A program made the position numbers and the translations under genes. Below are positions 61,997 through 64,000 of a stretch of 64,000 nucleotides of DNA, piece by piece. Each line of letters begins with the position of its first letter. Positions within the stretch are counted from its first letter, which is position 1. The notes beneath the pieces were generated by a model. It was given only the letters and a program-made list of their open reading frames with translations. It searched no databases and had not been told where the DNA came from. Where the stretch lies: positions 62,001 through 126,000 of the forward strand of contig NZ_BONX01000001.1 in the NCBI RefSeq assembly GCF_016862935.1, given 5' to 3'. This DNA is from Plantactinospora mayteni. GTDB lineage: Bacteria; Actinomycetota; Actinomycetes; Mycobacteriales; Micromonosporaceae.

Positions 61997-62606
61997 GCAC
62001 CGAGGCGTACTCGCCAGCGGCCACCTCCGCCGGGGTGCGCAGGTACAGGTCGGCGTTGACCGAGTACGCGTCACCGGCGACGGCTTCGGAGTCGAACGTC
62101 GACACCAGCAACTCCTGGTCGACCAGGCCGACGTTGTTGCCGGGCTGGGTCTCCTCGTCGAGGACGGTCACGACCTCCTCGCCTTCGGTGACCAGGCCGG
62201 TGTCGCCGCCGTCGAGCAGGCGCGGCTTCCAGCCCAGGTGGCCGGCGCTGATCGGTGTCTGACCAGCGGCACCGACAAAATCGGTCGCGCTGCCCAACAC
62301 CGCCCAGGCGGCCCCGTCGGGCACCTCGTCCGGCCTGCGGGTGTCGGTGACCGTCACGGTCGGCAGGGTGCCGACGAATTGGCGGACCAGCAGGGTCGAG
62401 CCGTCCTCGGACAGCGCGACGGCGTCACCCGCGATGGACATGGCGAGCACGCCTGGTTCGTGGATCTCGTCGATCTCGACCGTCACCTGCACGTCGGTGT
62501 CGTCGCCGGGCTCGGCCACGGCGGGCGAGGGCAGCACCGTCGTCCCGGCCAGGACGGCACCGGCGGCGCAGGCCGCGAGCAGGTGCCGGCGTTTCCGTGT
62601 ATTCAT
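61974..62606 (-). CDS. Secreted protein, WxL-domain-like
   Basis: 210 residues from the ATG at 62606, which follows GGAGGAG. Signal peptide with RKRR then a hydrophobic core, cleavage near AVA-EP (about residue 31). The mature part is strand-rich and ends AGEYASVLTLSLFE, similar to the C-terminal strands of WxL-type surface domains. No catalytic motif. It is 58 bp downstream of a GH43 gene in the same direction and may be a surface partner of it. Confidence 0.7.
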   Translation of the reverse strand: MNTRKRRHLLAACAAGAVLAGTTVLPSPAVAEPGDDTDVQVTVEIDEIHEPGVLAMSIAGDAVALSEDGSTLLVRQFVGTLPTVTVTDTRRPDEVPDGAAWAVLGSATDFVGAAGQTPISAGHLGWKPRLLDGGDTGLVTEGEEVVTVLDEETQPGNNVGLVDQELLVSTFDSEAVAGDAYSVNADLYLRTPAEVAAGEYASVLTLSLFE

Positions 62607-62664
62607 TCGCTCCTCCGTTGTCAGCCGTTGTTGCCGGCGAGGTGGTTGATCGGGGTTGTCAGGG

Positions 62665-64000
62665 TCATCCGGTGCAGTCGACACCGGGGTGTGCCACGGT
62701 CCGGACGGTCGTCACGTCCTCGCCGTCGACGCTCCCGGTGACCCGGACGGTCGCCGACCCGGCCGCGACCGAGGTCGCCCGGGTACCGAACGCCTGGTAG
62801 GCGTTCGCATCCGGGGCGACATCCGGGAACGAGCGCGTGCCGTACGCGGTCTCCAGGGCGATGTCCACCGGCGCGTCGTGGTCGTTGCGCGCCTGCACGG
62901 CGACGTACGCCTTACCGGCGAGGCATCGTGCCTGGACGGTGGCGGTGACGGGCAACTCGGGCTGGGTACCCGTCGCCGCGAAGGACCAGGAGTCGATCTC
63001 GAAAAGATCCTCACCGGCCGGGCCGTGGTAGCTGAAGTAGACGTCGTGTACGCCGCTGACGCCCTCGAGCTCGGCGGTCACCTCGGCCCACTCGGTGGTC
63101 GGCGTGCCGGCCGGGATGGTGCCGACCACCGGACCCGCGGGATCGTCCAGCCGCACCTCGATCCGGGCGCCTGCGGCCAGCGCGCGCAGCTTCGCCGTCA
63201 CGCTCCGGGCACCGGCGTCACCGAAGTCCACGGAGGACAGTCCCGTCCAGTCGCCGTCGTCGACGTCCCGGACCACCAGGTTCGGTGCTTCCGCGCCGAA
63301 CTGCGCCGACCCGCCGTCGACCTTCGCGGTCGCGATGCCCTTGCTCCAGCCGAGGGTCTCCGCCTCGAACACCCGGAACGGGTCGAAGTTCCTGACCTGC
63401 TCCACGCCGGCGTACGTGCCCACGACCTGCTGGATGGTGCCGTCCGGGTTGAAGGTCAGCTCCTGGAGGTGCGGGCTGCGGTACCCCTGGGTGGTGTTTC
63501 CGTTGATGCGCTTGTTCAGCGTCGGCGCGTGGTACGTGAAGTAGAACCTGCCCTCGAACTCGAACACCGACTGGTGGTTGTTGCCACCGGTGCCGGCGCC
63601 GAAGAACTGCGACTGGTTCGGGAACAGCACGCCCGCGTAGGTTTCCTTCGGCCACGACATCGGGTCGTCGGAGATCATGTAGCCGATCTGACCGGCGCCG
63701 GGATAGCCGGGGAGCGGCGTCTGGTTGCCGCCGAAGTCGTTCCCGCCGAAGTGCGAGGAGTACGAGAAGTAGTACCTGCCCTCGCGCTTGAAGACGTGGC
63801 CCGCCTCGAAGGCGACCGGGGCGTCGACCACCACGGCCGATCCCTCGGTGGAGACCATGTCGTCGCCGAGTGCGATCGCCCGGAGGTTCTTCGGGTTGTT
63901 GAAGCGCTCGGCCGGCGGCATGCTCGTCGACGCCGGACCGCCCCCGAAGTAGAGATATTCCTCGCCGTCGTCGTCCACCAGCGGAGCGGGGTCGAACTTC
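62665..64000 (-). CDS. GH43-type hydrolase with CBM6, 5' end outside the window
   Basis: At least 445 residues are present; the frame is open to the right edge, so the N-terminus and signal peptide are missing. The visible part begins in FDPAPLVDDDGEEYLYFGG, then VAFEAGHVFKREGRYYFSYS with a candidate catalytic Glu, and FNPDGTIQQV. A CBM6 follows (RVFEAETLGW, FEIDSWSF). A last ~90-residue beta domain has CLAGKAYVAVQARN. A secreted hemicellulose-active enzyme (xylosidase or arabinofuranosidase type) is likely. Confidence 0.85.
   Translation of the reverse strand, partial: KFDPAPLVDDDGEEYLYFGGGPASTSMPPAERFNNPKNLRAIALGDDMVSTEGSAVVVDAPVAFEAGHVFKREGRYYFSYSSHFGGNDFGGNQTPLPGYPGAGQIGYMISDDPMSWPKETYAGVLFPNQSQFFGAGTGGNNHQSVFEFEGRFYFTYHAPTLNKRINGNTTQGYRSPHLQELTFNPDGTIQQVVGTYAGVEQVRNFDPFRVFEAETLGWSKGIATAKVDGGSAQFGAEAPNLVVRDVDDGDWTGLSSVDFGDAGARSVTAKLRALAAGARIEVRLDDPAGPVVGTIPAGTPTTEWAEVTAELEGVSGVHDVYFSYHGPAGEDLFEIDSWSFAATGTQPELPVTATVQARCLAGKAYVAVQARNDHDAPVDIALETAYGTRSFPDVAPDANAYQAFGTRATSVAAGSATVRVTGSVDGEDVTTVRTVAHPGVDCTG

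Overview
The DNA is very GC-rich (GTG and TTG starts, third positions almost always G or C). Its gene content is typical of a filamentous actinomycete, probably Micromonosporaceae or a Streptomyces relative. That lineage call is inferred from composition and families, not from a marker gene. No rRNA, tRNA, CRISPR array, insertion sequence or replication origin was seen.

Layout. (1) About 1-10.8 kb, + strand: the distal half of an extracellular contractile injection system (eCIS, phage-tail-like): proline-rich protein, tail tube, LysM baseplate protein, VgrG spike, PAAR tip, gp25, gpJ-like and gpI-like baseplate proteins, and a zinc-ribbon membrane protein. Sheath and ATPase genes must lie upstream of the window. 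(2) 10.8-16.2 kb, - strand: a BTAD/SARP-type regulator, a large LuxR-family ATPase regulator and a secreted GH43-CBM6 arabinoxylan hydrolase with a LacI-type operator upstream. (3) 16.8-32.3 kb: sugar-acid catabolism. A - strand operon encodes a 5-dehydro-4-deoxyglucarate dehydratase, a ketoglutarate semialdehyde dehydrogenase, a glucarate dehydratase and a 2-hydroxyacid dehydrogenase. It diverges from a LysR regulator followed by a five-gene Dpp-type ABC importer and a TauE/SafE permease. A second enolase-superfamily plus 2-hydroxyacid dehydrogenase pair diverges from an IclR regulator.

(4) 32.4-62.0 kb: the most interesting part, a tightly coupled set that looks like an undescribed nucleoside-antibiotic cluster. 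It holds homologues of the cytosylglucuronic acid pathway known from blasticidin S and mildiomycin: a CMP-hydrolase-like protein, a cytosylglucuronate synthase, a cytosylglucuronate-decarboxylase-type radical SAM enzyme and a DegT aminotransferase. To these it adds a heptose/octose module (GHMP kinase, GmhA-like isomerase, GmhB-like phosphatase), a second DegT, two Gfo/Idh oxidoreductases, a HAD phosphatase and an FAD oxidoreductase. Accessory genes encode three glycosyltransferases, an FkbM methyltransferase, an aminoglycoside-phosphotransferase-like kinase, a leucine-rich-repeat protein, a pair of ABC exporters and three GH3 proteins. The GH3 proteins share an odd inserted trefoil-like domain and lack signal peptides. 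(5) 62.0-64.0 kb, - strand: a small secreted protein and the 3' part of a second GH43-type hydrolase, cut by the window end.

How the parts fit. In region 3 D-glucarate would be dehydrated, then dehydrated and decarboxylated, then oxidised to 2-oxoglutarate. In region 4 CMP would be split to cytosine, joined to glucuronic acid, modified by the radical SAM and PLP enzymes, and decorated with a higher-carbon or amino sugar. The product would be exported by the ABC pair, with glycosylation/GH3 deglycosylation and phosphorylation as candidate self-protection. No peptide ligase, NRPS, UDP-glucose dehydrogenase, heptose nucleotidyltransferase or cluster-specific regulator is visible.
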